From positions 1-39,009 of the IMG/VR virus record IMGVR_UViG_3300009184_000088: a DNA stretch of 39,009 bases. One strand, 5' to 3'. This DNA is from a virus. Every line of letters starts with the position of its first letter. Within the stretch, counting starts at the first letter, position 1. Both the position numbers and the translations under genes were made by a program. Below the pieces are notes generated by a model. That model saw nothing but the letters and a program-made list of their open reading frames with translations. It had not been told where the DNA came from and did no database searches. Shown here piece by piece: positions 1 through 7,557 of this stretch.

Positions 1-201
1 AATACCCTTCAGGTCCCATTCCGTTTTTATCCGTGTCTTGCTGCTGGTCTCGCTTACTATATTGCCATGAAGAAGGCCCCCGAGCGGGTTCAACTCCTTA
101 AGGCTGTATATGAAGAAGAGTTTGAGCGCGCAGCGGGTGAGGATCGTGACAGAGCATCTTTGTCACTAACCCCTGTCCAGAACTTCTATCGGGTGGTCTA
201 A
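1..201 (+). CDS. Phage neck/head-completion structural protein, C-terminal fragment
   Basis: The reading frame is open from the first base to the TAA at 199-201 and gives about 66 residues, so the gene starts outside the window. The fragment has the pattern LPFRFYPCLAAGLAYYIAMK (shown as far as allowed), then an acidic helix with EEEFERA and EDRDRAS. From memory this resembles the C-terminal part of short-tailed-phage neck/adaptor-type proteins, which end in an 'aggregate helix, EDR' pattern. It is followed directly by a small zinc-ribbon gene and a second adaptor-like gene, which supports a role at the portal-tail junction. The exact position in the virion cannot be decided from the fragment. 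Translation stops one base before the next ATG at 202. Confidence 0.6.
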   Translation, partial: NTLQVPFRFYPCLAAGLAYYIAMKKAPERVQLLKAVYEEEFERAAGEDRDRASLSLTPVQNFYRVV

Positions 202-513
202 ATGGCGCGTCATGCCACTGGCTATCAGTCAGAAGCCATATGCGACCGATGCGGTCAGATGTACTATTACACGCAGTTGAAGCGTGAATGGCAGGGCTTG
301 CGCACGTGTCCGGAATGCTGGGAGTCAAAGCATCCGCAGCTTGACCCTATCTATCCTCCGACGGAACCTCAGGCTCTGGCCAACCCTCGTCCTGACCGCA
401 TCGAGCCGATGGACGTTCCGGTTGGTCAACAGATCTTCCCGTTTATTGAGAATACCTCTACCCAAGGTGTCACAAGCGTTGGTATTGTGACCGTTACGAT
501 TGGGAGCCCGTGA
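202..513 (+). CDS. Small phage zinc-ribbon protein
   Basis: A 103-residue protein. Two Cys pairs, ICDRCG near residue 14 and CPEC near residue 37, form a CxxC-x(n)-CxxC zinc ribbon; the remainder is proline-rich and probably disordered. Small proteins of this kind sit between neck genes in many uncultured short-tailed phages, but no function is established to my knowledge. The gene begins right after the stop of the preceding gene, and its TGA (511-513) shares its last base with the ATG of the adaptor gene, so the three are likely translated as a unit. It could be a minor virion part or an assembly factor. Confidence 0.75.
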   Translation: MARHATGYQSEAICDRCGQMYYYTQLKREWQGLRTCPECWESKHPQLDPIYPPTEPQALANPRPDRIEPMDVPVGQQIFPFIENTSTQGVTSVGIVTVTIGSP

Positions 514-1148
514 TGGCATGGACATACGCAACTTTGGTGCAGGCGATCAAGGATTGGACGGAATATGATGAGACGACGTTCAACCAGAACATCGACACGT
601 TTATTCGCAACTGCGAAGAACGCATTATTTACGCTGCTCAGATGGAGGTGTTCCGCAAAAACGTCTCCGGATCGTGCTCGTCCGGAAACCAGTATCTGGC
701 TGCGCCGAGCGACTACTTGTCGTCCTACAGTCTCTCGATCACGTCCAGTGGTTCCAAAGTGTTCCTCCTAAATAAGGATGTGGAATACCTTCAAGAGTAC
801 AATCCGACAGGCGCAACAGGCGTTCCAAAATATTATGCCGCCTTTGACGTGGATAACTTCATCCTCGCTCCTGTTCCTGCCTCCAGCTACACGGCCGAGC
901 TTCACTATTACTATCGCCCAGAATCCATTGTCACAGCCGGGACGACGTGGCTCGGAACCTATGCCGAAGAAGCAATGCTTTACGGTTCCTTGTCAGAAGC
1001 TTACACCTACATGAAGGGCGAAAACGACCTTCGCCAGATCTACGAAAGCCGCTTTATTGAATCAGTCAGCCGCCTCAAGAACCTCGGTGAGGGTCGTGAA
1101 AACCTCGACGCTTATCGTGATGGCCTGACAAGAGTGAAGGCCAACTGA
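513..1148 (+). CDS. Phage head-tail adaptor protein
   Basis: A 211-residue protein resembling the adaptor proteins that form the ring between portal and tail in short-tailed phages (SU10-like adaptor family). Visible signatures are the N-terminal TYATLVQAIKDWTEYDE helix, a central beta-rich segment with YLAAPSDYL and a C-terminal all-helical part with WLGTYAEEAMLYGSL, KGE-DL--IYESRF and NLGEGR. An in-frame GTG lies three bases upstream at 510, but the ATG at 513 overlaps the upstream stop as TGATG and has GGGAG in front of it, so it is preferred. The stop at 1146-1148 overlaps the next ATG in the same way. The family call is from motif memory. Confidence 0.75.
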   Translation: MAWTYATLVQAIKDWTEYDETTFNQNIDTFIRNCEERIIYAAQMEVFRKNVSGSCSSGNQYLAAPSDYLSSYSLSITSSGSKVFLLNKDVEYLQEYNPTGATGVPKYYAAFDVDNFILAPVPASSYTAELHYYYRPESIVTAGTTWLGTYAEEAMLYGSLSEAYTYMKGENDLRQIYESRFIESVSRLKNLGEGRENLDAYRDGLTRVKAN

Positions 1149-1441
1149 TGTCGTGGGTTAATCCGGGTCAAGCTGAGGTGATGAAGGTCGATGTGGCCAC
1201 TACCTCTGGCAAAGGTCATCCGCCTGAGTTTTGGGCGCACAGATGCGTTGAGCGTCTGATACAGGTCTCTGAAAACGCCCCTCCCGAAATCCGGGAACAG
1301 GCGCTGGCTTTCAGAGATCAAATGGAACAAGTCATCCTGTTTCACGTGAAACGTGCTATACAGAGTGATAGGACAACGGTTCAAAATGCAGTCTCGGAAG
1401 CAGGGCAACCGCAGCTTGCCGAACTTCTCAGGAGGGTATGA
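1148..1441 (+). CDS. Small helical phage protein, unknown function
   Basis: A 97-residue, mostly helical protein with no cysteines and the pattern PPEFWAHRCVERLI (one Cys within), then a segment with DQMEQVILFHVKRAI. I recognise the arrangement (adaptor gene, short helical gene, beta-rich gene) from many metagenomic phage genomes, but no function is known to me. The ATG overlaps the adaptor stop (TGATG) and the TGA at 1439-1441 overlaps the following start, so expression is tied to the neck module. A minor virion or assembly protein is likely. Confidence 0.7.
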   Translation: MSWVNPGQAEVMKVDVATTSGKGHPPEFWAHRCVERLIQVSENAPPEIREQALAFRDQMEQVILFHVKRAIQSDRTTVQNAVSEAGQPQLAELLRRV

Positions 1442-1893
1442 TGGCTTTTACTGGCAACTTTATGTGCACCTCCTTCAAGCAGCAACTGCTTGAGGGCGCT
1501 CACGATTTCCGCTCTTCGGGCGGCGACGCTTTTTACATTGCGCTGTATACCAACAGTGCCTCGTTTACGGCAGCGACAACGGCCTATACGGTAACGAACG
1601 AAATTACCAACACGTCCGGCTCGGCCTATGTCGCTGGCGGTGGTCTGCTTTCCAACGTCAACCCGACGACAAGTGGCACGACTGCCTTCACCGACTTCGC
1701 CGATGAGACATGGTCGTCCGCGTCCTTCACGGCCCGCGGCGCGATGATCTATAACAGCGCCCCGGCGCACACCTACACGAACCCGTCGGTTGTGATCCTC
1801 GACTTCGGCTCAGACAAGACGGCTTCGGCTGGCGACTTCACTGTCGTTTTCCCGACAGCCAACTCGACCGACGCTATCATCCGCATTGCGTGA
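1441..1893 (+). CDS. Beta-rich phage structural protein
   Basis: A 150-residue protein rich in Thr, Ser, Ala and Gly with alternating beta strands (FYIALYTNSASF, VTNEITNTSGSAYVAGG, FTDFADETWSSASFTARGAMIYN). These are typical of a recurrent family of small virion proteins next to tail fibres. Two adjacent ATGs exist at 1438 and 1441. The AGGAGG at about 1430-1435 is only two bases from the first, so the second, which overlaps the upstream stop as TGATG, is chosen. No catalytic motif is visible. A tail-tip, decoration or fibre-attachment role is likely but not proven. Confidence 0.7.
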   Translation: MAFTGNFMCTSFKQQLLEGAHDFRSSGGDAFYIALYTNSASFTAATTAYTVTNEITNTSGSAYVAGGGLLSNVNPTTSGTTAFTDFADETWSSASFTARGAMIYNSAPAHTYTNPSVVILDFGSDKTASAGDFTVVFPTANSTDAIIRIA

Positions 1894-1899
1894 TGATCC

Positions 1900-2769
1900 G
1901 TGGCCGATGCTGTCGTAGCCTTTGAAGGTTGGAACCGCTCTGCCGGATGGGGTGAACTCCCCTTCGGCAGCGGCGCGGTCACTATTGGGCTTGCGACAGG
2001 ATCGGTTGGTACAGTTACCGTAGCGGCAGGGGCCTCGGCCTCTGTTACGGGGGTCTCGGCAACGGGGGCTGTCGGTACAGTCGCCGTTGCCGTTTCCGCC
2101 ATTGTCAGCGTCACTGGCCTGTCCGCCACAGGTGATGTCGGCAGCGTCTCGGTTACAGGCGTCGCCAATGTTGACGTCACTGGCGTTTCCGGGACGGGTC
2201 AGGTTGGCTCTGTTGCGGCAGCAGCCTCCGCCAATGCTCCTGTCACGGGCGTCTCAGCCACCGGACAAGTCGGCTCTGTCACAGTCATAGGTCTTGCCAA
2301 CGTCACGGTCACAGGTCTCTCAGCCACCGGACAGGTGGGAGACGTCACGACACGTACCGTCAATTACGTTGACGTCACTGGCGTTTCCGGGACGGGTCAG
2401 GTTGGCTCTGCCACCGTTACTGCTGCCGCAAATACCAACGTCACTGGCGTTTCTGCAACTGGAAGCGTTGGTTCTGTCTCGGTTGCTTTGTCTGCTAGTG
2501 CCTCCGTTACCGGAGTTTCTGCAACTGGAAGCGTTGGTTCTGTCTCGGTTGCTTTGTCTGCTTCCGCTAATGTCACCGGGGTTTCGGCGACGGGTCAAGT
2601 TGGTTCTGTCACAACCAACTATAGTGCCAACGTGTTTGTTGCAGGGGTCTCCGCAACAGGGTATGTTGGACAGGTCCTTGTGTGGGGTCAAATAACCCCT
2701 GACCAGAACCCGTCATGGGCCGGAATCGCCCCTGCTCAATCACCCACTTGGACACCGATAGCCGCCTAG
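1900..2769 (+). CDS. 22-residue-repeat virion protein (VTGVSATGxVGSV repeats)
   Basis: A 289-residue protein with a GTG start at 1900, six bases after the previous stop. After a short N-terminal segment (AFEGWNRSAGWGELPFG) it consists of about ten clear copies and one degenerate copy of a 22-residue unit whose core is VTG[VL]S[AG]TGxVGSV. The C-terminus (QITPDQNPSWAGIAP, then a second NPSW-like copy) is a different, proline/tryptophan-rich tail. The regular Val/Thr/Gly periodicity suggests a beta-solenoid or stacked beta-hairpin stalk. No function is assigned, but its position before the tail fibre suggests a fibre, spike or decoration protein. One copy of the same repeat core also ends the protein at 9405-9698. 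Perfect DNA repeats inside make copy-number change by recombination plausible. Confidence 0.75.
   Translation: MADAVVAFEGWNRSAGWGELPFGSGAVTIGLATGSVGTVTVAAGASASVTGVSATGAVGTVAVAVSAIVSVTGLSATGDVGSVSVTGVANVDVTGVSGTGQVGSVAAAASANAPVTGVSATGQVGSVTVIGLANVTVTGLSATGQVGDVTTRTVNYVDVTGVSGTGQVGSATVTAAANTNVTGVSATGSVGSVSVALSASASVTGVSATGSVGSVSVALSASANVTGVSATGQVGSVTTNYSANVFVAGVSATGYVGQVLVWGQITPDQNPSWAGIAPAQSPTWTPIAA
2170..2212 (+). repeat. 43-bp perfect direct repeat, copy 1 (copy 2 at 2368-2410)
   Basis: Forty-three bases beginning GTTGACGTCACTGGCG recur identically at 2368-2410. The 198-bp spacing is exactly three 66-bp (22-codon) units, so recombination between copies would delete three protein repeats without shifting frame. 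Confidence 0.9.
2449..2496 (+). repeat. 48-bp perfect direct repeat, copy 1 (copy 2 at 2515-2562)
   Basis: Forty-eight bases beginning GTTTCTGCAACTGGAAG recur identically at 2515-2562. The spacing is 66 bp, one 22-codon repeat unit. Identity at the DNA level, not only in protein, points to a recent unit duplication. Confidence 0.9.
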
Positions 2770-2779
2770 GAGCCGTTGT

Positions 2780-4450
2780 ATGGCCAGCACCTATTCAACA
2801 AACTTGAAGATTGAATTGATTGGGACCGGAGATCAGTCCGGCACGTGGGGAACCACGACTAACACCAATCTCGGAAGCCTTATCGAAGAGGCGATTGCGG
2901 GCTATGTCACGCAGGCCGTGACCGATGGCGCTGCGACCGTCTTGACGATCCCCAACGGGTCAAGCTCCAATGGCCGCAATTACGTCATCGAGCTCACAGG
3001 CGCGTTGACCGCTGCTCGCACCGTCGAGGTTCCGGCTGTTGATAAGCCATACATCTTCTTCAACAACACGACGGGTGGCTACGCCGTCACCGTGAAGGTC
3101 TCGGGCCAGACGGGCGTGACCATTGCCAACGGCAAGAAGGCCATTGTCTACACCAACAGCACCGACGTCATTGAAGTCGCGAACGCTCCGGTCACGGAAG
3201 CTGGTACGCAGACGCTGACGAACAAGACGCTTACCAGCCCAACAATAAACACTGCGACATTGTCTAGTCCAACAGTTACTGGTGTGGCGACTTTTGCCGC
3301 AGGCACAGTCTCGGCTCCTGCCATCACGACGACGGGCGACACGAACACAGGTATCTTCTTTCCTGCGGCCGACACGATTGCCTTTGCTGAAGGTGGTGCG
3401 GAAGCGATGCGCATCGACTCCTCCGGCAACGTGGGGATTGGCAACTCAATTCCGGGATCATTTGCTGGCACAGTCAAGCTAGTTGTCGGTTCAGCCGCGA
3501 CTACTACAACTCCCGGAGCTGTCACCGTTTATAGCGGTAACGCAACATACGGCGGTCTGTATTTTGCTGACGGTACGGTTGGAGATCAGCTATACCGTGG
3601 AGCGGTTGAATACAACCATTCAACAGACGCGCTTTTGATGTATTCGGCTGGTGCAGAACGCGCCCGCATCGACAGCAGCGGCAACGTGGGGATCGGGACG
3701 AGTTCGCCAACAAGCATTTTGGATGTTCGTACATCAAACCCAACACGCGGAATTATTGCCAGCGTTGTCAACACTGCAACTTCTTCTCAAACTGGTGCGC
3801 AAATTCGCATCACGCAGGGCGGTATTGAAGATTGGGTTATTGGTCAACCCGCAGCAGTAAGTGCTTTTTCTATTTGGTCTGGCCGCAGTGCTAGCTCTGA
3901 TGGAACTGAACGTATGCGCATCGACTCCTCCGGCAACGTGGGGATCGGCACCGCTTCCCCTGCTGCGTCTTTGTCAGTCGTTAAACAGACAACTGCTTTG
4001 TCAGGAACAAGTAATGCCTATGGTGTCTACGTATACCCGACATCAACAGGCGCATCCTACATCGACGCCATCACCAGCAGCACAGGTACGACAACTCTTA
4101 CGCTCCGCACATATAACAACGGAACGTACAACACCTTTGCAATGGATGCCTCTGGCAACGTCACTGCTTCTGGCAACGTCACCGCCTACTCAGACGCCCG
4201 TCTGAAAAAGAACGTCAGCACCATCGACAATGCTCTGGCTCTTGTTGAAAAGATGCGCGGCGTTCGCTACGACCGCATCGACAGCGGCAAGGCTGGTGTT
4301 GGCGTCATCGCGCAAGAAATGCAGGAAGTTGTGCCGGAAGTTGTTCACGAAGGTGAGAACCTGTCGGTCGCATACGGCAACCTTGTCGGCGTCCTGATTG
4401 AAGCCGTGAAAGAACTGTCTGCCCGTGTGAAGGAACTGGAGGCTAAGTAA
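2780..4450 (+). CDS. Tail fibre with C-terminal S74 intramolecular chaperone
   Basis: A 556-residue fibre protein. The N-terminus (residues 1-150, with LIGTGDQSGTWGTTTN and the QTLTNKTLTSPTI segment) is typical of phage fibre shafts. Three copies of R-IDSSGNVGIG follow at about residues 212, 295 and 379. The C-terminal 85 residues are a peptidase S74 domain, starting at SDARLKKN with the catalytic Ser471 and Lys476. In characterised members the chaperone folds the trimeric fibre and then cuts itself off just before this serine. The last residues (VGVLIEAVKELSARVKELEAK, here shortened to its helix) form the terminal coiled coil. It is the likely receptor-binding or receptor-degrading fibre of the virion. 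The glycine-rich tail gene begins one base after its stop. Confidence 0.9.
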   Translation: MASTYSTNLKIELIGTGDQSGTWGTTTNTNLGSLIEEAIAGYVTQAVTDGAATVLTIPNGSSSNGRNYVIELTGALTAARTVEVPAVDKPYIFFNNTTGGYAVTVKVSGQTGVTIANGKKAIVYTNSTDVIEVANAPVTEAGTQTLTNKTLTSPTINTATLSSPTVTGVATFAAGTVSAPAITTTGDTNTGIFFPAADTIAFAEGGAEAMRIDSSGNVGIGNSIPGSFAGTVKLVVGSAATTTTPGAVTVYSGNATYGGLYFADGTVGDQLYRGAVEYNHSTDALLMYSAGAERARIDSSGNVGIGTSSPTSILDVRTSNPTRGIIASVVNTATSSQTGAQIRITQGGIEDWVIGQPAAVSAFSIWSGRSASSDGTERMRIDSSGNVGIGTASPAASLSVVKQTTALSGTSNAYGVYVYPTSTGASYIDAITSSTGTTTLTLRTYNNGTYNTFAMDASGNVTASGNVTAYSDARLKKNVSTIDNALALVEKMRGVRYDRIDSGKAGVGVIAQEMQEVVPEVVHEGENLSVAYGNLVGVLIEAVKELSARVKELEAK

Positions 4451-4451
4451 G

Positions 4452-5417
4452 ATGCCTACCTATCTTCCTTCATCCGGCGCAATTTCCATGAACGATATTA
4501 ACGGGGCCTTTGGCCGCGGTAATAATCTCAATGCATATCGTGGCACGACCTACTACACCTCTACCGCTGGTCCGTTCACCTTCTCGTCCGGAGCCATAGA
4601 CTTTCAAGATTTCTATGGAACAGGGCCGAGTCCAAGCACGACCTACACCGTTGCTACAGGCGGCACTGTTACAACTGATGGAAACTATAAAGTCCACACC
4701 TTTACTGGCTCTGGAACCTTTAGCGTTTCGCAGGTCGGCACAGATTCCAGTGCTACATATCTGATTATCGCTGGTGGCGGTTCTGGAGCTGGTAATGCAG
4801 GCGGCGGGGGTGGTGCTGGTGGTTACAGAACAAGCACAACAACACTTTCAGCCACCAACTATACAATTACAGTTGGCGGCGGCGGTGCTACCACTTATTC
4901 AACAGCGCAAGGTAACAATGGCAGCGACTCCTCTGCTTTTAGTATAACATCTACTGGCGGTGGCGGCGGCGGGACAGGCAACGCTAATGGTAATTCTGGC
5001 GGATCTGGCGGCGGTGCTGGTTCTTCTGGAGTGACTATAAGGAGCGGCGGTGCTGGCACTTCTGGTCAGGGTAACAACGGCGGCAGTGGTTATCTCTCTG
5101 GGAAAGATACAGGTGCTGGCGCTGGCGGCGGGGCTGGCGCAGCAGGTGAAAATGGTAAAGCAGATAGCTCAAATACATCAGCGGCTGGCGGTGCGGGTTC
5201 TGCATCATCAATTACAGGGTCTTCTGTGACACGAGCTGGCGGTGGTGGCGCTTACTTTAATGGTGCTGGCGGCGCTGGCGGCGGCGGTGCTGGCGGTAGC
5301 GGTGCGGGTTCTCCCGGCACAGCAAATACTGGCGGCGGCGGCGGCGGTGCTGGGCCCGGGAATTACTCAGGCGCTGGCGGCTCCGGTGTTGTCATCATCC
5401 GTTATGTATATCAGTGA
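4452..5417 (+). CDS. Glycine-rich phage tail protein
   Basis: A 321-residue protein. Residues 1-57 (LPSSGAISMNDINGAFG and FSSGAIDFQDFYG) match an N-terminal tail-attachment domain common in marine and alphaproteobacterial phages. Residues about 65-105 form a beta domain (YKVHTFTGSGTFSV), and the rest is dominated by Gly tracts (GGGGGAGGY, GGGGGGTG) ending in GSGVVIIRY. This resembles the glycine-rich tail/adhesin domain family, in which Gly runs pack as polyglycine helices and loops carry receptor specificity. It sits right behind the S74 fibre, so it probably forms a second adhesin or fibre tip. The repetitive Gly codons (GGC GGC GGT) favour replication slippage. Confidence 0.8.
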   Translation: MPTYLPSSGAISMNDINGAFGRGNNLNAYRGTTYYTSTAGPFTFSSGAIDFQDFYGTGPSPSTTYTVATGGTVTTDGNYKVHTFTGSGTFSVSQVGTDSSATYLIIAGGGSGAGNAGGGGGAGGYRTSTTTLSATNYTITVGGGGATTYSTAQGNNGSDSSAFSITSTGGGGGGTGNANGNSGGSGGGAGSSGVTIRSGGAGTSGQGNNGGSGYLSGKDTGAGAGGGAGAAGENGKADSSNTSAAGGAGSASSITGSSVTRAGGGGAYFNGAGGAGGGGAGGSGAGSPGTANTGGGGGGAGPGNYSGAGGSGVVIIRYVYQ

Positions 5418-5425
5418 GAGTGAAC

Positions 5426-5815
5426 ATGGCTCATTTTGCTAAACTTGACGATCAAAATGCGGTGCTTGAGGTTGTTGTTATCAACAACAGCGACATTGAT
5501 AATTTGCCGTTTCCAGAGAGTGAGCCTGTAGGAATTGCGTTCTGTCAAAATTTATTTGGTACAGACACGATTTGGAAACAAACCAGTTATAATGGAAATT
5601 TCCGTCGTCAATATGCAGCGATTGGCAGTTCTTACTATGCACCAGCGGATGTTTTTGTAAGTCCACAACCGTATCCGTCTTGGACATTCCAAAGCTCAAC
5701 AGCTAATTGGGAGCCTCCTGTCCCAATGCCATCTGTTCCTGCAAACTATATTGCGGTTTGGAGCGAAGAGTTCGTAGATTGGGATATTGTTCTGGCTCCA
5801 GAGGCTACGATATGA
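5426..5815 (+). CDS. Conserved marine-phage tail-module protein (MAHFAKL family)
   Basis: A 129-residue protein starting MAHFAKLDD with the later signatures AFCQNLFG, WKQTSYNGNFRRQYA and FVSPQPYPSW. I recognise this family from cyanophages and other marine phages, where it lies among tail fibre genes; its function is not known. A GTG at 5414 would add four residues, but the ATG at 5426 aligns with the family start and has GAGAG upstream. Its TGA overlaps the ATG of the next gene as ATGA (5812-5815), implying coupled translation. By eye the stretch 5414-6585 is richer in A and T than the flanking virion genes, suggesting a separate origin. Confidence 0.8.
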   Translation: MAHFAKLDDQNAVLEVVVINNSDIDNLPFPESEPVGIAFCQNLFGTDTIWKQTSYNGNFRRQYAAIGSSYYAPADVFVSPQPYPSWTFQSSTANWEPPVPMPSVPANYIAVWSEEFVDWDIVLAPEATI

Positions 5816-6585
5816 AAACTGTCCTCACTTTTTCTGGCGGCATAGATAGCACTTATGTGCTTTGGAAGCTTTTGTCAGAAACGCAAGACGAAATTACGGC
5901 TGTTTTTGTAAGCACTGACGGAGTAACTCAATCTGAGTTTAACCGCTATGACCTTCGTGCTTTTGGTGCATCTGGTCAGTCTACCGTTGATGCAGCAGCG
6001 CAATGGCTACAATCAAACATCAGGCAGTTTACTTATTCCGTCCAACCATTTGATGCTCAATACACTCCTCGTGGAGTTGAGAACGTCAATAGCCCGCAAA
6101 CTTATTTGGCTCGTTTTGCCGCTCCACGCATTAACTCAGGCGAGTTTGACCGTTTTGTTTGTACAAGCGAGAAAGAAAATGATGGGTGGTCAAATGGTGG
6201 AACAATCAATGTTCGCCGTCCCGGCTCTATGGCTGCGCGTGATATTTTTACTCAAAGTGCCACACGCGGCTCTATTGAGTTTCCTCTCATTGCTGCAAAT
6301 TACACGCAAGCAAATGCTTTGACGGAAATGCCAAGCGATCTTCTTGACATTGTTGATCACTGCACTTTGGAAGATAATTCTTATAAGTGTAAGAAAAAAC
6401 GCTGGTTCCAAAATCTTTTGGATCAAGGAAACACACCAGCTCAATGCTATGATGCTTGGTATGCAAGTTGCACCAATGCTTCTGCTGGTAAATGGTTCAG
6501 CATGAAGTTTTGGATTGAGAACACTCAGCCAACAGATCAATTTACTTGGGCAATCCCAGAGTGGCCGACATCCTATAGCGTGTAA
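5812..6585 (+). CDS. QueC-like PP-loop ATPase (adenine nucleotide alpha-hydrolase fold)
   Basis: A 257-residue protein with a classic N-terminal PP-loop, TFSGGIDST at residues 6-14, used by this superfamily to adenylate a substrate. The arrangement resembles QueC (7-cyano-7-deazaguanine synthase): P-loop, later basic/aromatic segments, and a C-terminal DHC...YKCKKKRW at residues 182-198, where QueC has its zinc-binding cysteines. Only Cys184 and Cys193 fall in that segment; Cys212 and Cys220 might complete a site. An upstream in-frame start would add 35 residues, but the ATG at 5812 overlaps the preceding stop (ATGA) and gives the canonical KTVLTFSGG start. No other deazaguanine genes are in the window, so the substrate is unknown; its place among tail genes is unusual. 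Confidence 0.7.
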   Translation: MKTVLTFSGGIDSTYVLWKLLSETQDEITAVFVSTDGVTQSEFNRYDLRAFGASGQSTVDAAAQWLQSNIRQFTYSVQPFDAQYTPRGVENVNSPQTYLARFAAPRINSGEFDRFVCTSEKENDGWSNGGTINVRRPGSMAARDIFTQSATRGSIEFPLIAANYTQANALTEMPSDLLDIVDHCTLEDNSYKCKKKRWFQNLLDQGNTPAQCYDAWYASCTNASAGKWFSMKFWIENTQPTDQFTWAIPEWPTSYSV

Positions 6586-6594
6586 GAGGACGTT

Positions 6595-7536
6595 ATGATT
6601 TTGAGGGGGATCATAGCGTTAGTAGCACTAGCTACTGCGGCAAGCGCAAACGATCTGAAGATCGTGACACATACAAACACGGGCGGGTTTACAATCCACG
6701 CCCGTGTTTTTGCTCAACATCTGCAAAAACATACGCCGGGACAAACGGTATCTATCAAGATCGTTCCGGGTGCTGCTGGCATTGCTGCGGCCAACTACCT
6801 GTACAATGTTGCGCCAAGGGACGGCTCTGAGTTTGCCACTATCAATACAAAGGTGCTGACGCAGGGCCTCATCAAAAACGATGACGTCAAATACGACCTG
6901 TCCAATTTTGGCTGGCTGGGTTCGTCTGTGGACGGCCGTAGGGAACCTTTTGTGCTTTGGGCCAAAGCAGGATCAGATCGACTTGTTGCGGGATCCGAAG
7001 GCGGGTTTGCAATCAACCATATCAAACTGGTCAATAGCATCCTTCGATGGGACATGCGGGAAGTTGTCGGCTATGCCGAATCCGGTCAGGTCAGGATGGC
7101 TTTTGAGAAGGGTGAAATTAACCTTGTCGCCTACAACCTGACAGGCGTCCGCACGACAGCGCCAGCTTGGTTTAAGGACAGTTCCGTTTTGCCGATGGTC
7201 CAATACGGTGCGGGCCTAACGAGGCATCCTGACCTACCTTTTGTACCAACCGTCTTTGAGCTCTCTTCTTCCAAAGAGGACCAAAACCTTATCTCGACCT
7301 TTGAGCGGGTCTTGGTTTTGGGGAGGGCCTTTGCCGCACCGCCAAATGTTCCAGAGGATAAATTGGCGCGTCTCCGACTCTTGTTTGAGCGTGTTGTCAG
7401 TGACCCGGAATACCAATCGGACGCCGCCAAAATCGGTGTTATCGTCAGCCCAGTTTCTTGGCGGGAAGCCGAAGAACTGGTAAAAGAGGTGTCTATGACG
7501 CCTCTTCAGACGGTGGCTCGTTTGAAGCAGTTCTAA
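6595..7536 (+). CDS. TctC/Bug-family periplasmic solute-binding protein
   Basis: A 313-residue protein with a Sec signal peptide (MILRGIIALVALATAASA, cut expected after Ala18) followed by the family pattern: LKIVTHTNTGGFTIHARVFA, then IKIVPGAAGIAAANYL, then APRDGSEFATIN. This parallels the N-terminal half of TctC/Bug proteins (PF-GG-D--AR, ENRPGAGG, A-PDGYTL). The C-terminal half has the expected FVPTVFEL and PEYQSDAAKIGV segments. Cellular members deliver tricarboxylates or other carboxylates to TctAB transporters. No TctA or TctB gene is present, so it could plug into a host transporter, act as a scavenger, or have been recruited to the virion. It lies nine bases after the PP-loop gene and just before the nozzle gene. 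Confidence 0.8.
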   Translation: MILRGIIALVALATAASANDLKIVTHTNTGGFTIHARVFAQHLQKHTPGQTVSIKIVPGAAGIAAANYLYNVAPRDGSEFATINTKVLTQGLIKNDDVKYDLSNFGWLGSSVDGRREPFVLWAKAGSDRLVAGSEGGFAINHIKLVNSILRWDMREVVGYAESGQVRMAFEKGEINLVAYNLTGVRTTAPAWFKDSSVLPMVQYGAGLTRHPDLPFVPTVFELSSSKEDQNLISTFERVLVLGRAFAAPPNVPEDKLARLRLLFERVVSDPEYQSDAAKIGVIVSPVSWREAEELVKEVSMTPLQTVARLKQF

Positions 7537-7557
7537 AGTCTCTTTAGGAGAACCCTG

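Noticed and set aside
2087-2695. Extra open frames on both strands in the repeat gene
   Set aside because: They arise from the 66-bp periodicity of the real gene and have no starts with ribosome sites.
5812-6585. Complete phage deazaguanine DNA-modification pathway
   Set aside because: No FolE, QueD, QueE or transglycosylase-like gene is in the window, so only a single QueC-like protein can be supported.
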